The position numbers were made by a program, and so were the translations under genes. The notes under the pieces were generated by a model, which saw only the letters and a program-made list of their open reading frames with translations, was not told the DNA's origin and ran no database searches. From positions 682,001 through 746,000 of the forward strand of contig NZ_QUKD01000001.1 in NCBI RefSeq assembly GCF_003480915.1: a stretch of 64,000 nt of DNA. Reading direction: 5' to 3'. The DNA is from Parabacteroides sp. TM07-1AC (GTDB lineage Bacteria; Bacteroidota; Bacteroidia; Bacteroidales; Tannerellaceae). Shown here piece after piece: positions 50,849-60,395 of this stretch. Positions within the stretch are counted from its first letter, which is position 1. Every line of letters begins with the position of its first letter.

Positions 50849-53332
50849 CTAACAACCGCCGACTAGGCTCGCTGCCTGATCAATGATCTTTTTCACTTCG
50901 GCGATTACCTCCGAAAGCAACAATTTCCATTCTTCTTCAGGCAATGTGGCAACATTCTTCTCTATAGTTCGTAGCTTTTCAACCAGAGATGTTGCACCCA
51001 GCATTGCGAACAAGGGAACCATTTTATGAGATGTTTTTGCTGATAGTTCCTGATCATTATCACGTAAAGAGTCTTCAAGCAGAGCATTACTCTTACCTGT
51101 TTCTTCAATAAATGTTTTCAGGATAGATGCAGAAGCTTCCCTGTCTTCACCGGCAAAAGCCGTCAGCGAATCAAAGTTGAAATCGGAAGTTACCACCAAT
51201 TCCGTCGACAACAGTTTATTCAATAAAGAAATTAACTGGCGGGCAGTAAAAGGCTTATTCAGAAAACCGGTAAAACCGGATTCCAGATAATGGTCATGCT
51301 CATTCTCCACACTGGCGGAAAGTGCAATAACCGGGATCGAATCACTACCCGGAATGCCGGATTTACGTATGCTTTCCAACAACTGATAACCATCCATTCC
51401 CGGCATCTGAATGTCCGTAATGACAGCATCGAAAGCGGTGTTCTGCAATAAAGAAACTACCGAGAACGGATCGGTACAACAAGTTACTTCCACATGATTC
51501 TGCCGCAGATATTCTTCTGTAAGAGCCAATTGTAGCGGATCATCATCGACCAGCAGGCAATAAACTTCACGCCCGGCAAAAGAAGGTCCGGACGGCTCCA
51601 CCGTAATTTCTTCCTCCGGTGCAGGAAGAACCTGAACATCGGCCACAGTAAGCGGCAACTCGATGGTAAAGTCGCAACCCTGTCCGACTACACTCTTCAA
51701 TGAAAGTTCTCCTCCCATCAATGCCGTCATCTTCCGGGTGATAGATAAGCCCAATCCAAACCCTTCGGCTTTTTCAGTGGCAGAAAGACGGGTAAATTCT
51801 CCGAATATACGTTCCTGCTCTTCGGGAGGGATTCCCGGACCGGAATCACTTACCAGCACATTCAGCCGAGCACTGTTATCTGTTAAAGCAGTGATGGATA
51901 TCACCATGACAACCCGTCCCTCACGTGTAAACTTAAGAGCATTCGACAACAAATTACCCACCACCTGGCGGATACGGATCGGATCTCCGATATATAACTT
52001 ATCCGTCCCTTCTTCTTTCAGATTCAAGACAAATGTAAGATCCTTCGATTCGGCAATCGGCCGGAAACTGGTAAATATCTCATTGAACAAGGCCGACACG
52101 CTGAATGGAACTCGCTGTATCTCCATTTTCCCCGATTCAAGCCGGTGAAAATCCAGCAGGTCATTGACCAGTGACAAGATATGACTGGAAGAACCGGACA
52201 TATTTTCCAGATAATACTGCTGCCGTTCGTCCGGATGCCTTTTCAGCAAAAGATCTATATATCCGATGATGGAAGAAAGCGGAGCCCTGATATCATGGCT
52301 GATCGTCAACATCATCTTTTCCCGGCTATGCAACAGGTCTTCGGCATACTGCTTCGCCTTCTCCAATTGCATTCTGTAATATTTACTTTTCGAGACATCA
52401 CGGGTGATCATAAAGATAAAGATGATCACAATAATAACAGAGACGACAGCAATACCGGCAATCAGCAAAGATGTTTCACGCAAAATCAACTGTTTGTTCT
52501 GCATACGTTCCAACGAAGCGTTCACCTCTTCTTCTTCGATATCACGTAATATCTGGTTGATCTTACGGGTAACTATACTATTATTATACCTCAGATTGGC
52601 AGCACGCTCCAGCAACTGATCCGCCAACAGTTTACGTTGTCCCGCAACACTATCCTGCAGGCTTTTCAGCACACTGGCAATCGTATCCGAAGGATTATAA
52701 GCGTTCACCAGGGTATCCGTCACAATCTGACGGGTTGTATTGACGATAATACTCGTATCTTCACGGCTGGGAGAGAAAGCGTCCGCCAGACGGCGGAAAA
52801 AACCGCGCGGCTTCTTTTGGGAAAAGATGGTATCCTGCTTGACTACCACATGTTCTTTTATCTCCTTTTGCTCGATGAATGTATCCTGTTCGGCTATCAC
52901 CTTTTCGATATTGATCGTATAAAGATGTTCCGTATTCGTTTCTTTCCAGGTTTCCAGCAAACGTCGGGTATTCAACCGTTTCTGCCTTAACAGCATATCG
53001 ATCGTATCGATCTTCAATAATTGAACTGAGTCGGTGATCAGGACACGCAGTGAATCCATATTGCTGTGAGCCTTATTCAATGTCCGGTTAAAGTGATTTA
53101 CATCATTCTGAGGCATACCGACCAACTGCCCCAATGCCTCACTTTCATAAAGCAGTGATAACGTATTTGTTACAAGATAAACTTTCTGGCGGGCTTTTCC
53201 GTCCGGTTCTTCCTCACCGGCCACCTGTTCGATAATCCGATAGATATATACGACAGAGCAGATCGCTATTGCAATCAACAACAAATATCCCAGAATAACC
53301 TTAAGGGTAATATGTCCACTTTGTTCTGCCAT
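50849..53332 (-). CDS. Hybrid sensor histidine kinase with receiver and HPt domain
   Basis: The 827-residue protein has an N-terminal helix (~9-31), a ~250-residue periplasmic region with long helices, a second helix (~288-309), HisKA with His346 in MLTISHDIRAPLSS, an HATPase_c domain (NLLSNALKFTREG, DSGPGIPPEEQE), a receiver (CLLVDDDPLQLAL, DAVITDIQMPGMDGY) and a C-terminal HPt with His in KTSHKMVPLFAMLG. The phosphorelay probably ends on a separate regulator, perhaps the sigma-54 activator downstream. Confidence 0.93.
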   Translation of the reverse strand: MAEQSGHITLKVILGYLLLIAIAICSVVYIYRIIEQVAGEEEPDGKARQKVYLVTNTLSLLYESEALGQLVGMPQNDVNHFNRTLNKAHSNMDSLRVLITDSVQLLKIDTIDMLLRQKRLNTRRLLETWKETNTEHLYTINIEKVIAEQDTFIEQKEIKEHVVVKQDTIFSQKKPRGFFRRLADAFSPSREDTSIIVNTTRQIVTDTLVNAYNPSDTIASVLKSLQDSVAGQRKLLADQLLERAANLRYNNSIVTRKINQILRDIEEEEVNASLERMQNKQLILRETSLLIAGIAVVSVIIVIIFIFMITRDVSKSKYYRMQLEKAKQYAEDLLHSREKMMLTISHDIRAPLSSIIGYIDLLLKRHPDERQQYYLENMSGSSSHILSLVNDLLDFHRLESGKMEIQRVPFSVSALFNEIFTSFRPIAESKDLTFVLNLKEEGTDKLYIGDPIRIRQVVGNLLSNALKFTREGRVVMVISITALTDNSARLNVLVSDSGPGIPPEEQERIFGEFTRLSATEKAEGFGLGLSITRKMTALMGGELSLKSVVGQGCDFTIELPLTVADVQVLPAPEEEITVEPSGPSFAGREVYCLLVDDDPLQLALTEEYLRQNHVEVTCCTDPFSVVSLLQNTAFDAVITDIQMPGMDGYQLLESIRKSGIPGSDSIPVIALSASVENEHDHYLESGFTGFLNKPFTARQLISLLNKLLSTELVVTSDFNFDSLTAFAGEDREASASILKTFIEETGKSNALLEDSLRDNDQELSAKTSHKMVPLFAMLGATSLVEKLRTIEKNVATLPEEEWKLLLSEVIAEVKKIIDQAASLVGGC

Positions 53333-53362
53333 AAAACAAAGGTAGAAGTTTATCTCAAAAAA

Positions 53363-55084
53363 TCAATCCTTGTCGTAAACAATTCCCCATTTGTCCAACA
53401 TCTCGAAGTCGGTTTTCTTCAGTCCGACTTTCCAGAAAGGTACGGGATCATCATGATCTCCAAGGTACATACGATCACGGACCGTAAAAGACGGATTGGA
53501 CACCGCCAATGTAGAATCGGAAACATCCGTATGTATTCCGGCAAGATCCAGTACTGTATGGAACACGCTGTTCGTGCTGACCGGCAGAGCCTGATGTGCT
53601 TCTACCATCTGATATTTTTCCGGATAAGTTTCGCGATATGTATCCGAGAACCAGATCACATAGGGTATATGTAACTGATAATAAGTCGGGATCGGAGATG
53701 CATGCAGATAACGCGCACGGGCATCATCGAAAATATCTTCACCATGGTCGCTCAGATAAAGCATGGAAGCACAGGCATTCGTTTTTGCCAGCATACCGGC
53801 AATTTCGCTCAGTACGTAATCTGTATAAAGGATTGAATTATCATAAGCATTGCGCAACTCCTTTTTATAGGAGGCACGGATTCCCTCCGCTTTATCCGGC
53901 TTAAACAGAGAAAAATCTTTCGGATAACGTTCGTGATAATTAAAATGCGATCCGTAAGTATGAATCACAAAAAACAGGTTTCCTTCTGTCTTATCCAGTT
54001 CTTTTTGCAGATAAGGGAGCAATTCTCCGTCATGCAGCGAAGTAAGATAAGCTGATTTCGGTTTGAATGTACTCATATCGATGAAAGCATCCGCCTCCCG
54101 GTAAAACGAACCGATCATCGAAGTACTCAGATTTTGATTGGCTATCACCACCGTATGAAAACCGGCTTCCCTAAAAGCGGTAACGATACTTTTTTCATCA
54201 TATATCACCCCGTAATCCTCCGCACTGGCTGCCGACAGAATGATGGGGACACTCTTATGCGTATTATTGGATTGTGTCACCACATCGGTAAAATGAACCA
54301 GTCCATCCAGTTTTTCCATCCGGGGAGTCGTTTCCCGCTCATAGCCATACAAGCTCCATTCCATAGCACGTGAAGTCTCTCCGACTACCAGCACATAAAT
54401 TTCACGCTTTCCGCTAGCCTGTTCCGGCTTCATCGCATTGAATCTGAAATCAGCGGATGTGATATGATAGTTGCTGTTTTTCTCCGCTTTATTGATCGCG
54501 AAGTAAAGATTATAAAGGGCATTTCCCGGATAAAAATCATCTTTCAGAGAGACCTGATGCCCCTGGATCGGAGCCAACAAACAAAGAATAATCCCCAAAA
54601 TGAAAACACCGAAACTCCGTATGGCCCATTTCTTACGGAAAGGCCCTGTCAATTTCGCTTTCATCCGGACAGACCAGGTAGCCAGCAATAAAGTCGGCAA
54701 CGTATAAAAGAAAAAGACACCTATAATCACCAGAAAGATATTTCCAAGCAATTCACTGGCTTCGGAGGCTGTCGAGCTGGTCAGATTCAGGAACATATCC
54801 ACAGCAATGACCGATTCGCCGAAAAGGTGAAGCAGCACCAATTGCCCTCCGTCCAGTATGACTTTCGGCAACAGGCACCAGACTACGATTCCCGGCTTAC
54901 GTGCCAGTAAAAGCAGACCGACCCAAAAAGCATAAGGTAATATCAAAGAAGCAATCCCAACTGTGACAGGCAACGGTTCCGTAAAGAACAAGACACAATT
55001 AGGAACAATAAACAGCAACGCAAACAGGAACAGTAAATGTTCCTGGGATGTGAACCAATCCCTCAATTTTATAAAATAACTCAT
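53363..55084 (-). CDS. Phosphoethanolamine transferase (lipid A/LPS type)
   Basis: The 573-residue protein has five N-terminal membrane helices (~17-175) and a periplasmic sulfatase-fold domain. The nucleophile is Thr237 in VLVVGETSRAMEWSLYGY; metal ligands lie in YLSDHGEDIFDD and HASPIPTYY. It moves phosphoethanolamine from phosphatidylethanolamine to lipid A or core, like EptA, which lowers envelope negative charge. It follows the hybrid kinase gene on the same strand but is upstream of it, 30 nt away. Confidence 0.9.
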   Translation of the reverse strand: MSYFIKLRDWFTSQEHLLFLFALLFIVPNCVLFFTEPLPVTVGIASLILPYAFWVGLLLLARKPGIVVWCLLPKVILDGGQLVLLHLFGESVIAVDMFLNLTSSTASEASELLGNIFLVIIGVFFFYTLPTLLLATWSVRMKAKLTGPFRKKWAIRSFGVFILGIILCLLAPIQGHQVSLKDDFYPGNALYNLYFAINKAEKNSNYHITSADFRFNAMKPEQASGKREIYVLVVGETSRAMEWSLYGYERETTPRMEKLDGLVHFTDVVTQSNNTHKSVPIILSAASAEDYGVIYDEKSIVTAFREAGFHTVVIANQNLSTSMIGSFYREADAFIDMSTFKPKSAYLTSLHDGELLPYLQKELDKTEGNLFFVIHTYGSHFNYHERYPKDFSLFKPDKAEGIRASYKKELRNAYDNSILYTDYVLSEIAGMLAKTNACASMLYLSDHGEDIFDDARARYLHASPIPTYYQLHIPYVIWFSDTYRETYPEKYQMVEAHQALPVSTNSVFHTVLDLAGIHTDVSDSTLAVSNPSFTVRDRMYLGDHDDPVPFWKVGLKKTDFEMLDKWGIVYDKD

Positions 55085-55281
55085 CGATATACCGTAATAT
55101 TCCTAAAAAACAACTATTCTTTTCTCTTCTCCCGCATTCATTTACGGGCGAACTGCAAAAGTAGGTGTTATTCAGCATATACTCATACTCAGCACATACA
55201 AAAAAAGTTATTTCATGATTATTAAAAATGCAAGTCCTTTTGATTAAGAACTTGCATTCTGCTATTTGTGACAAATAAATA

Positions 55282-57480
55282 TTACTGAACTGTAACCTCA
55301 TCCAGGAAGAACCAGGCCGGATAACCTACTCCATAATGCCAGGATGGACAGGTTTTAACACCTTCAATCTCCACTTTTATATAGCGGGCCGTTACAGGAG
55401 AAGGGACATCGCACTTGACTCCTACAAATTTCACCTGTACGGAACGGTCTTCCTCCAGGCTCTTTTCGCCGAACGGCTGCCAGGTCTTATTATCTGAAGA
55501 GATAGAATAAGTTACTTTTCGGGGAAGTAATATCCATGCCCCCAGCTGGTGAAGGAAGTCACTTTCAACCGAACGGACAGGCATGTCTTTTCCCAGATCG
55601 AGGATAAAGGAACCATCGATCCCCTCCCATCCTATCCAGCTTTCCACGAAAGTGGTTCCACCAAACAGTTCATCGGTCAGGGCTGCCTCACCTAAAGTTT
55701 TATATTTACCGGACGGTTCCTGCAACCAGATAATCTTCGCACCCTTTGCCTGGTTCTTTGCCTTGCCGGGCAGATAACGCTCAGTATATAGTTTACAATA
55801 TTCAGCCGGCGGATTGTTTCGTTCATTCAGGGTCGGAATATTGAACTCGCGCGTACGTTCTTCAAACAGAGCCAGATTGGCTTTTACCTCTTCCAGGTCG
55901 TGATTTCCTTCTGCACGTGCTATTTCCAGTCCGGCATATTGCAACGGCAAACGGGATAACCGTACCCGTTTCAACAGAACGGGATCGTCAGCAACCGCTT
56001 GCTCTGCCTGGTCGAACAATTCGTTATAACGCTTACGGCAATTCGTATTCAGCATACCATCCTTATGCGTAACCGGCGAGTCATAGATCCAGAGACGTTG
56101 TTTACTGGCGAGCAAACCGCCTTCCAATAGTTTCTCATATTGATAGATATAGGGAGATGCTACCCCATAATAACCATCCATAAATGCACGCATCAGTGAA
56201 TCGGCATTCTGATAAGGGTTCCACATCAGCTTACTGACCATATAAGCGCGCATCTCCGGGAAATCTCCGCCCTTCGATCCTCCGATCTGCGAAAAATGCA
56301 TGGTAGCATGGTGATCTTTAAATAACTGAATATTCTTTTGCAGGATCGGGAAATTCGGGAAAGGGGAAACGTAATTATCAAAATTGATTCCGTAATCCCA
56401 TACAAATATATTATTACTGATAGCAGACCAGCCTTCCATCGCTTTCATAAAATCCTGCCCGGAAGCATTGTCTGTTAACGGCACTTCGCGATCACAGTCA
56501 ATATCGCAAAGCATGATGTTGACATTCGGCAGTGGCTTGACATGTTTGGGCGGATGCATGGTATATAAATAAGCCAACGTCGAGAATTCCTTATCCGGAA
56601 AACGGGCCGCCAGTTTATTCAGGAAATGGATCAGACTACCGGACGGACCTCCCTCCTGTTCGTCGAGCGCCTTACATGACGGACAACTGCAATTGGTAAA
56701 ATTACCGTCGTTCTGGCTGACGGAGATCATATTCTTTCCAGGATTGGCTTTAAAGATCGAATCAATCTTCTGCGCAGCCATCTCGAATACTTCCGGGTTG
56801 GTCAGACACCACTGGCTGGCTTTCCCGGGGCGGCGTTCGCCATTGATGAACGAATAATATTCGGGATGCGACTCTCCATATACGTCCGAAGGAAGAATAC
56901 GATCGAACGTATGTACCCACATTCCTCCGGCAAAGACTTCGGATGGTTCTTCAAAACGGAACCATAATTTATAGACAGGGTCTTCCCGCAAGGCATAGCA
57001 CTGGCTTTGGCGGTAACGGAAGGCTGGATTCTCCGCACGGTCCAGTTCCGGAATAACCACAGTAGAACGTTTCTCCAGCCTATAAGCATCAGCACTATAA
57101 TAGGCTACTCCGAGATAATCTTCCAGCAAAGTTACGGCTCCATAGATATTTCCTTTATCGCCGCCACTGCTGATATAAACAATTCCATTATCTGTTTTCA
57201 GGCGAAATCCGTCTTCAGTCAAACCGGAGGTATCTTTTCCTCCAATCACGATATCTCCTTTACGGGGGGATTTATCCGTCAGTACAGGCAAAGATGCTCC
57301 GCTTATCCGTTGCACAAAATCCTGCAGAAAAAGTGCCGCCTGATTATCTACGGAATTATCCTTTTCTATCAGAATACGGGATACAGGTTTACCCTCTTTC
57401 ACTACAGTCACCTGGGCTTGCAGACAGGTGGCTACAGATAAAAGGAATGCAGTACATAGGTTTAGTGTTCTCATGTTCAT
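55282..57480 (-). CDS. DUF4838 domain protein with F5/8-type C-terminal domain (glycosidase-like, secreted)
   Basis: The 732-residue protein has a signal peptide (FLLSVATCLQAQ), an alpha-glucuronidase/GH20-like N-terminal small domain (~25-120; DFVQRISGASLPVLTDK), DUF4838 (~200-470; WCLTNPEVFEMAAQKI, SVSQNDGNFTNCSCPSCKAL, MLCDIDCDREVPL), and a C-terminal discoidin-like domain (~590-732; YSISSDNKTWQPFGEKSLEE, VTARYIKVEIEGV). Likely a periplasmic glycan-processing enzyme, though no activity is demonstrated for DUF4838. Met3 at 57474 is an alternative start. Confidence 0.85.
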   Translation of the reverse strand: MNMRTLNLCTAFLLSVATCLQAQVTVVKEGKPVSRILIEKDNSVDNQAALFLQDFVQRISGASLPVLTDKSPRKGDIVIGGKDTSGLTEDGFRLKTDNGIVYISSGGDKGNIYGAVTLLEDYLGVAYYSADAYRLEKRSTVVIPELDRAENPAFRYRQSQCYALREDPVYKLWFRFEEPSEVFAGGMWVHTFDRILPSDVYGESHPEYYSFINGERRPGKASQWCLTNPEVFEMAAQKIDSIFKANPGKNMISVSQNDGNFTNCSCPSCKALDEQEGGPSGSLIHFLNKLAARFPDKEFSTLAYLYTMHPPKHVKPLPNVNIMLCDIDCDREVPLTDNASGQDFMKAMEGWSAISNNIFVWDYGINFDNYVSPFPNFPILQKNIQLFKDHHATMHFSQIGGSKGGDFPEMRAYMVSKLMWNPYQNADSLMRAFMDGYYGVASPYIYQYEKLLEGGLLASKQRLWIYDSPVTHKDGMLNTNCRKRYNELFDQAEQAVADDPVLLKRVRLSRLPLQYAGLEIARAEGNHDLEEVKANLALFEERTREFNIPTLNERNNPPAEYCKLYTERYLPGKAKNQAKGAKIIWLQEPSGKYKTLGEAALTDELFGGTTFVESWIGWEGIDGSFILDLGKDMPVRSVESDFLHQLGAWILLPRKVTYSISSDNKTWQPFGEKSLEEDRSVQVKFVGVKCDVPSPVTARYIKVEIEGVKTCPSWHYGVGYPAWFFLDEVTVQ

Positions 57481-57499
57481 AAGTGTTTAGTAGCTGTTT

Positions 57500-57841
57500 T
57501 TACAGCTTCTGTATGATTCCTATAAATTCTTCATTCGTTATATCCAGTTCTGGCTCTTTGTAATTCACATAATCTTCAAAATAATCACTGGCGATATCGG
57601 CAACGATCTCTTTCCCTTCCAGGCCATAGGAAGAAACCAAATCCTCCACCTTACTTCTTATCTGCCGGATCACCTGCAAACGATCTTCATATCGATCCGG
57701 TTTTTCCATATCTGTAACATGTTCATTACGGGCAATCAGATATACGACCGTGTAAAATTTATCTACATTACCGAACACTGGGATAAACAACGCTTTTTTA
57801 TCTTCCGGCAGAGCAGCCAGAAATTCTTGTATCTTAGTCAT
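57500..57841 (-). CDS. Hypothetical protein, 113 residues
   Basis: Not recognised. A soluble helical protein (MTKIQEFLAALPEDKKALFI, ARNEHVTDMEKPDRYEDRLQ, DIASDYFEDYVNYKEPELDI) without signal peptide, cysteines or catalytic motif. It lies 19 nt upstream of the DUF4838 gene on the same strand, so they may be co-transcribed. Confidence 0.65.
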   Translation of the reverse strand: MTKIQEFLAALPEDKKALFIPVFGNVDKFYTVVYLIARNEHVTDMEKPDRYEDRLQVIRQIRSKVEDLVSSYGLEGKEIVADIASDYFEDYVNYKEPELDITNEEFIGIIQKL

Positions 57842-58041
57842 AATTCTCTTTCAATTAAATTCTGTAGGACAAATTTACACAAAATATCCCTGACTCACGA
57901 AAACACACCGACACATTTTTGAGAATCCGTAAATTAGGTAAATATATCCTTGATTCTGGTACAAAGCCGCTTGTTGTAATCCGGTAATTTTGTAATGTGA
58001 AATTAATAGAGAATGACATTACCTAATTAAACATTAAAAGT

Positions 58042-59169
58042 ATGGCAAGAAATTCATTCCGGAAACTACGTATTATAATGGTCGCATGCTTTTGCATCAT
58101 GGGAAGCTTATTCGTTGCAAGCTCCACTAAAAATGTTGTTACAACGACAGAGATATCCGAAGCGACAAGTACTCATTTAAAAACTGATATAACAATGAAC
58201 GAAAATCAGAATTTAACGCAGATGTGGGACAAAGTGTTCCCACAAAGCGACAAGGTTGATCACAGTAAAGTGACCTTCCGTAACCGCTACGGTATTACGC
58301 TCGTAGCTGATTTGTATATACCTAAGAATGTCACCAGCAAACTGGCTGCCATCGCCGTCTCCGGTCCGTTCGGTGCCGTAAAGGAACAGTCGTCGGGCCT
58401 CTATGCCCAGACACTTGCCGAGCGCGGATTCCTGACTATTGCATTCGATCCTTCGTATACGGGCGAGAGTAGCGGTGAACCCCGATATGTAGCATCGCCT
58501 GACATCAATACAGAGGATTTCAGTGCAGCAGTCGATTACCTCTCGACGCGCGATGACGTCGATCCCGAACGTATCGGTATCCTCGGTATTTGTGGTTGGG
58601 GTGGCATGGCACTCAACGCAGCAGCTATCGACACCCGCATCAAGGCAACGGTAACTTCGACGATGTACGACATGAGCCGCGTCAATGCCAACGGCTATTT
58701 CGACTCGATGGATGCCAATGCCCGTTACGAACTCCGGAAACAACTCAACGCCCAGCGAACGGAGGATGCGAAGAACGGTACGTATGCGCTTGCCGGTGGT
58801 GTAGTCGATCCGCTGCCTTCCGATGCTCCGCAATTCGTGAAAGACTATTATGACTATTACAAGACCGAACGCGGTTACCATCCCCGTTCACTCAACTCGA
58901 ATAATGGTTGGAACAAGACCTCGTCCTTGCCGTTCATCAACATGCCGCTGCTCTCTTATAGCGACGAGATCCGTAGTGCCGTACTCGTAATGCACGGAGA
59001 GAAAGCTCACTCCCGCTATTTCAGTGAAGATGCTTTCAAAAAACTAAAAGGAGATAATAAGGAGCTGATGATTATCCCGGGGGCGAACCACGTAGATTTA
59101 TACGATCGGATGGACGTAATACCTTTTGATAAGTTGGAAATATTTTTCAATAAGAATCTATCCAACTGA
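58042..59169 (+). CDS. Alpha/beta hydrolase (YcjY/dienelactone hydrolase-like)
   Basis: The 375-residue protein has a signal-anchor-like N-terminus (MVACFCIMGSLFVASS), then an alpha/beta hydrolase fold: FLTIAFDPSYTGESSGEP, the nucleophile elbow LGICGWGGMALN with Cys in place of Ser, as in YcjY, and the catalytic His in PGANHVDLYDR. Substrate unknown. A TAATTTTG -7 box lies at 57985-57992. The middle (about 58,250-58,970) uses GC-rich codons, unlike its own ends and its neighbours. Confidence 0.85.
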   Translation: MARNSFRKLRIIMVACFCIMGSLFVASSTKNVVTTTEISEATSTHLKTDITMNENQNLTQMWDKVFPQSDKVDHSKVTFRNRYGITLVADLYIPKNVTSKLAAIAVSGPFGAVKEQSSGLYAQTLAERGFLTIAFDPSYTGESSGEPRYVASPDINTEDFSAAVDYLSTRDDVDPERIGILGICGWGGMALNAAAIDTRIKATVTSTMYDMSRVNANGYFDSMDANARYELRKQLNAQRTEDAKNGTYALAGGVVDPLPSDAPQFVKDYYDYYKTERGYHPRSLNSNNGWNKTSSLPFINMPLLSYSDEIRSAVLVMHGEKAHSRYFSEDAFKKLKGDNKELMIIPGANHVDLYDRMDVIPFDKLEIFFNKNLSN

Positions 59170-59249
59170 ACCACGGATGAAAAAATCTATTAACTTTAGG
59201 GCCTATAAACGAATTAAAAATCTGATATTCCGACTAAAATTAACGCATT

Positions 59250-59756
59250 ATGATTAAAAGAGAGAAAAGTATTGAACTGCTGAACAGAGCAGTAGCTGAT
59301 GAAATGACAGCAGTCAACCAGTACATGTATTTCCACTTCCGTCTGGATGATATGGGATATGACTTGTTATCAAGCCTTTTCAAACGTACTGCCATTACTG
59401 AAATGATGCACGTAGAACGCCTTGCCGAACGCATCCTGTTTCTGAAAGGTGAAGTAGAAATGAAATGCTCCGGCCCGGTAGAAAAAATCCACGATGTAAA
59501 AGCAATGCTTGAAAAAGCGGCAGAAATGGAAACCGGAAGTGTAGACGATTACAATGCATGGGCTAACGAATGTGCCCAACATGCAGATTCTGCTACCAAG
59601 AAGGTATTTGAAGGTTTGGTTATCGAAGAAGAAGGTCATCTCGACCAGTTCGAAACAGAAATCGAAAACATGGAAAACTTCGGTGCAAACTATCTGGCAT
59701 TACAATCTATCGAACGTAGTAAAATTATTTCTTCGGGTGGCACTCCGGCTGAATAA
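59250..59756 (+). CDS. bfr: Bacterioferritin
   Basis: The 168-residue protein has bacterioferritin spacing: Glu18, Glu51, Met52 and His54 (EMMHVER) in the first half, and EEEGHLDQFE with the second Glu/His pair. Glu18, Glu51 and His54 are ferroxidase ligands and Met52 is the heme ligand, at the same numbers as in E. coli Bfr. It stores iron and protects against peroxide. Single gene, ending in a possible hairpin at 59772-59791. Confidence 0.9.
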   Translation: MIKREKSIELLNRAVADEMTAVNQYMYFHFRLDDMGYDLLSSLFKRTAITEMMHVERLAERILFLKGEVEMKCSGPVEKIHDVKAMLEKAAEMETGSVDDYNAWANECAQHADSATKKVFEGLVIEEEGHLDQFETEIENMENFGANYLALQSIERSKIISSGGTPAE

Positions 59757-59771
59757 TGACAAAAACAAGAG

Positions 59772-59791
59772 AGTGTGTCAAAAGTCACACT
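59772..59791. terminator. Short hairpin after bacterioferritin gene
   Basis: AGTGTG (59772-59777) pairs with CACACT (59786-59791). It has no clear T run, so this is weak. Confidence 0.35.
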
Positions 59792-59792
59792 A

Positions 59793-59878
59793 TGGCACGC
59801 AGATGAGCACAGATAAACAAATTGAAAATCAATAAAAAATCTGTGTTCATCTGTTTAATTTGTGTCATCTGTGTGCCA
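59793..59878 (+). repeat. Dispersed intergenic hairpin element, copy 2
   Basis: It opens with TGGCACGCAGATGA, identical to copy 1 at 30543, and ends ATCTGTGTGCCA. TGGCAC and GTGCCA pair, and inner CAGAT...ATCTG segments can form further stems. Lies between bfr and the DUF456 gene. Confidence 0.7.
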
Positions 59879-59906
59879 TTTAGTGTATTAAACACAGATC
59901 CAGGTT

Positions 59907-60386
59907 TCATCCTATGATAGCTTTTATAAAACAATAGACAAAATATCCGCAAAGCGCCATCTTCACCACCACACTGAGCAGGAATCCGATAAACGCTCCT
60001 ATTCCGGCTTTAAAAGCATCTATAGACTTTTTACCTCCAAGCAATTCGCCTATCACTGCACCGGCAAACGGTCCGAACAATATACCCCAGGGAGGAAAAA
60101 TGAATATCCCCGCAACCGTCCCTATCACACAACCCCAGTTGCCCCATTTACTTCCTCCACCATACTTTGTACCAAGTACCGGGGTCAGATAATCCAGCAA
60201 CTGCACTACCACGACTAAAACTCCCCATATAACCAGTTGAGTAACGGAGAACTGCACTTTATCCGTAAAATGAAGCAACCAAAGTCCCAGATAAGACAAA
60301 GGCGGTCCCGGCAGAACGGGTAAAAAACAACCCGCCAACCCGACCAGCAGGCAAATAGCCCCTAATATGATCAAAAAGATATCCAT
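59907..60386 (-). CDS. DUF456 family membrane protein
   Basis: The 159-residue protein has about four hydrophobic segments (LIILGAICLLVGLAGCFLPV, LVIWGVLVVVVQLLDYLTPV, IGTVAGIFIFPPWGILFGPF, IGAFIGFLLSVVVKMALCGY) and the DUF456 PGPPLSYLGLW start and GEL.GGKKS centre. Inner-membrane protein of unknown role. It is 9 nt after the M48 peptidase gene and last of lemA-M48-DUF456. Confidence 0.88.
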   Translation of the reverse strand: MDIFLIILGAICLLVGLAGCFLPVLPGPPLSYLGLWLLHFTDKVQFSVTQLVIWGVLVVVVQLLDYLTPVLGTKYGGGSKWGNWGCVIGTVAGIFIFPPWGILFGPFAGAVIGELLGGKKSIDAFKAGIGAFIGFLLSVVVKMALCGYFVYCFIKAIIG

Positions 60387-60395
60387 ATCTTCCCG

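Noticed and set aside
58213-58881. 222-codon minus-strand frame opposite the alpha/beta hydrolase
   Set aside because: A by-product of the GC-rich codons of the real gene; its translation shows no domain.
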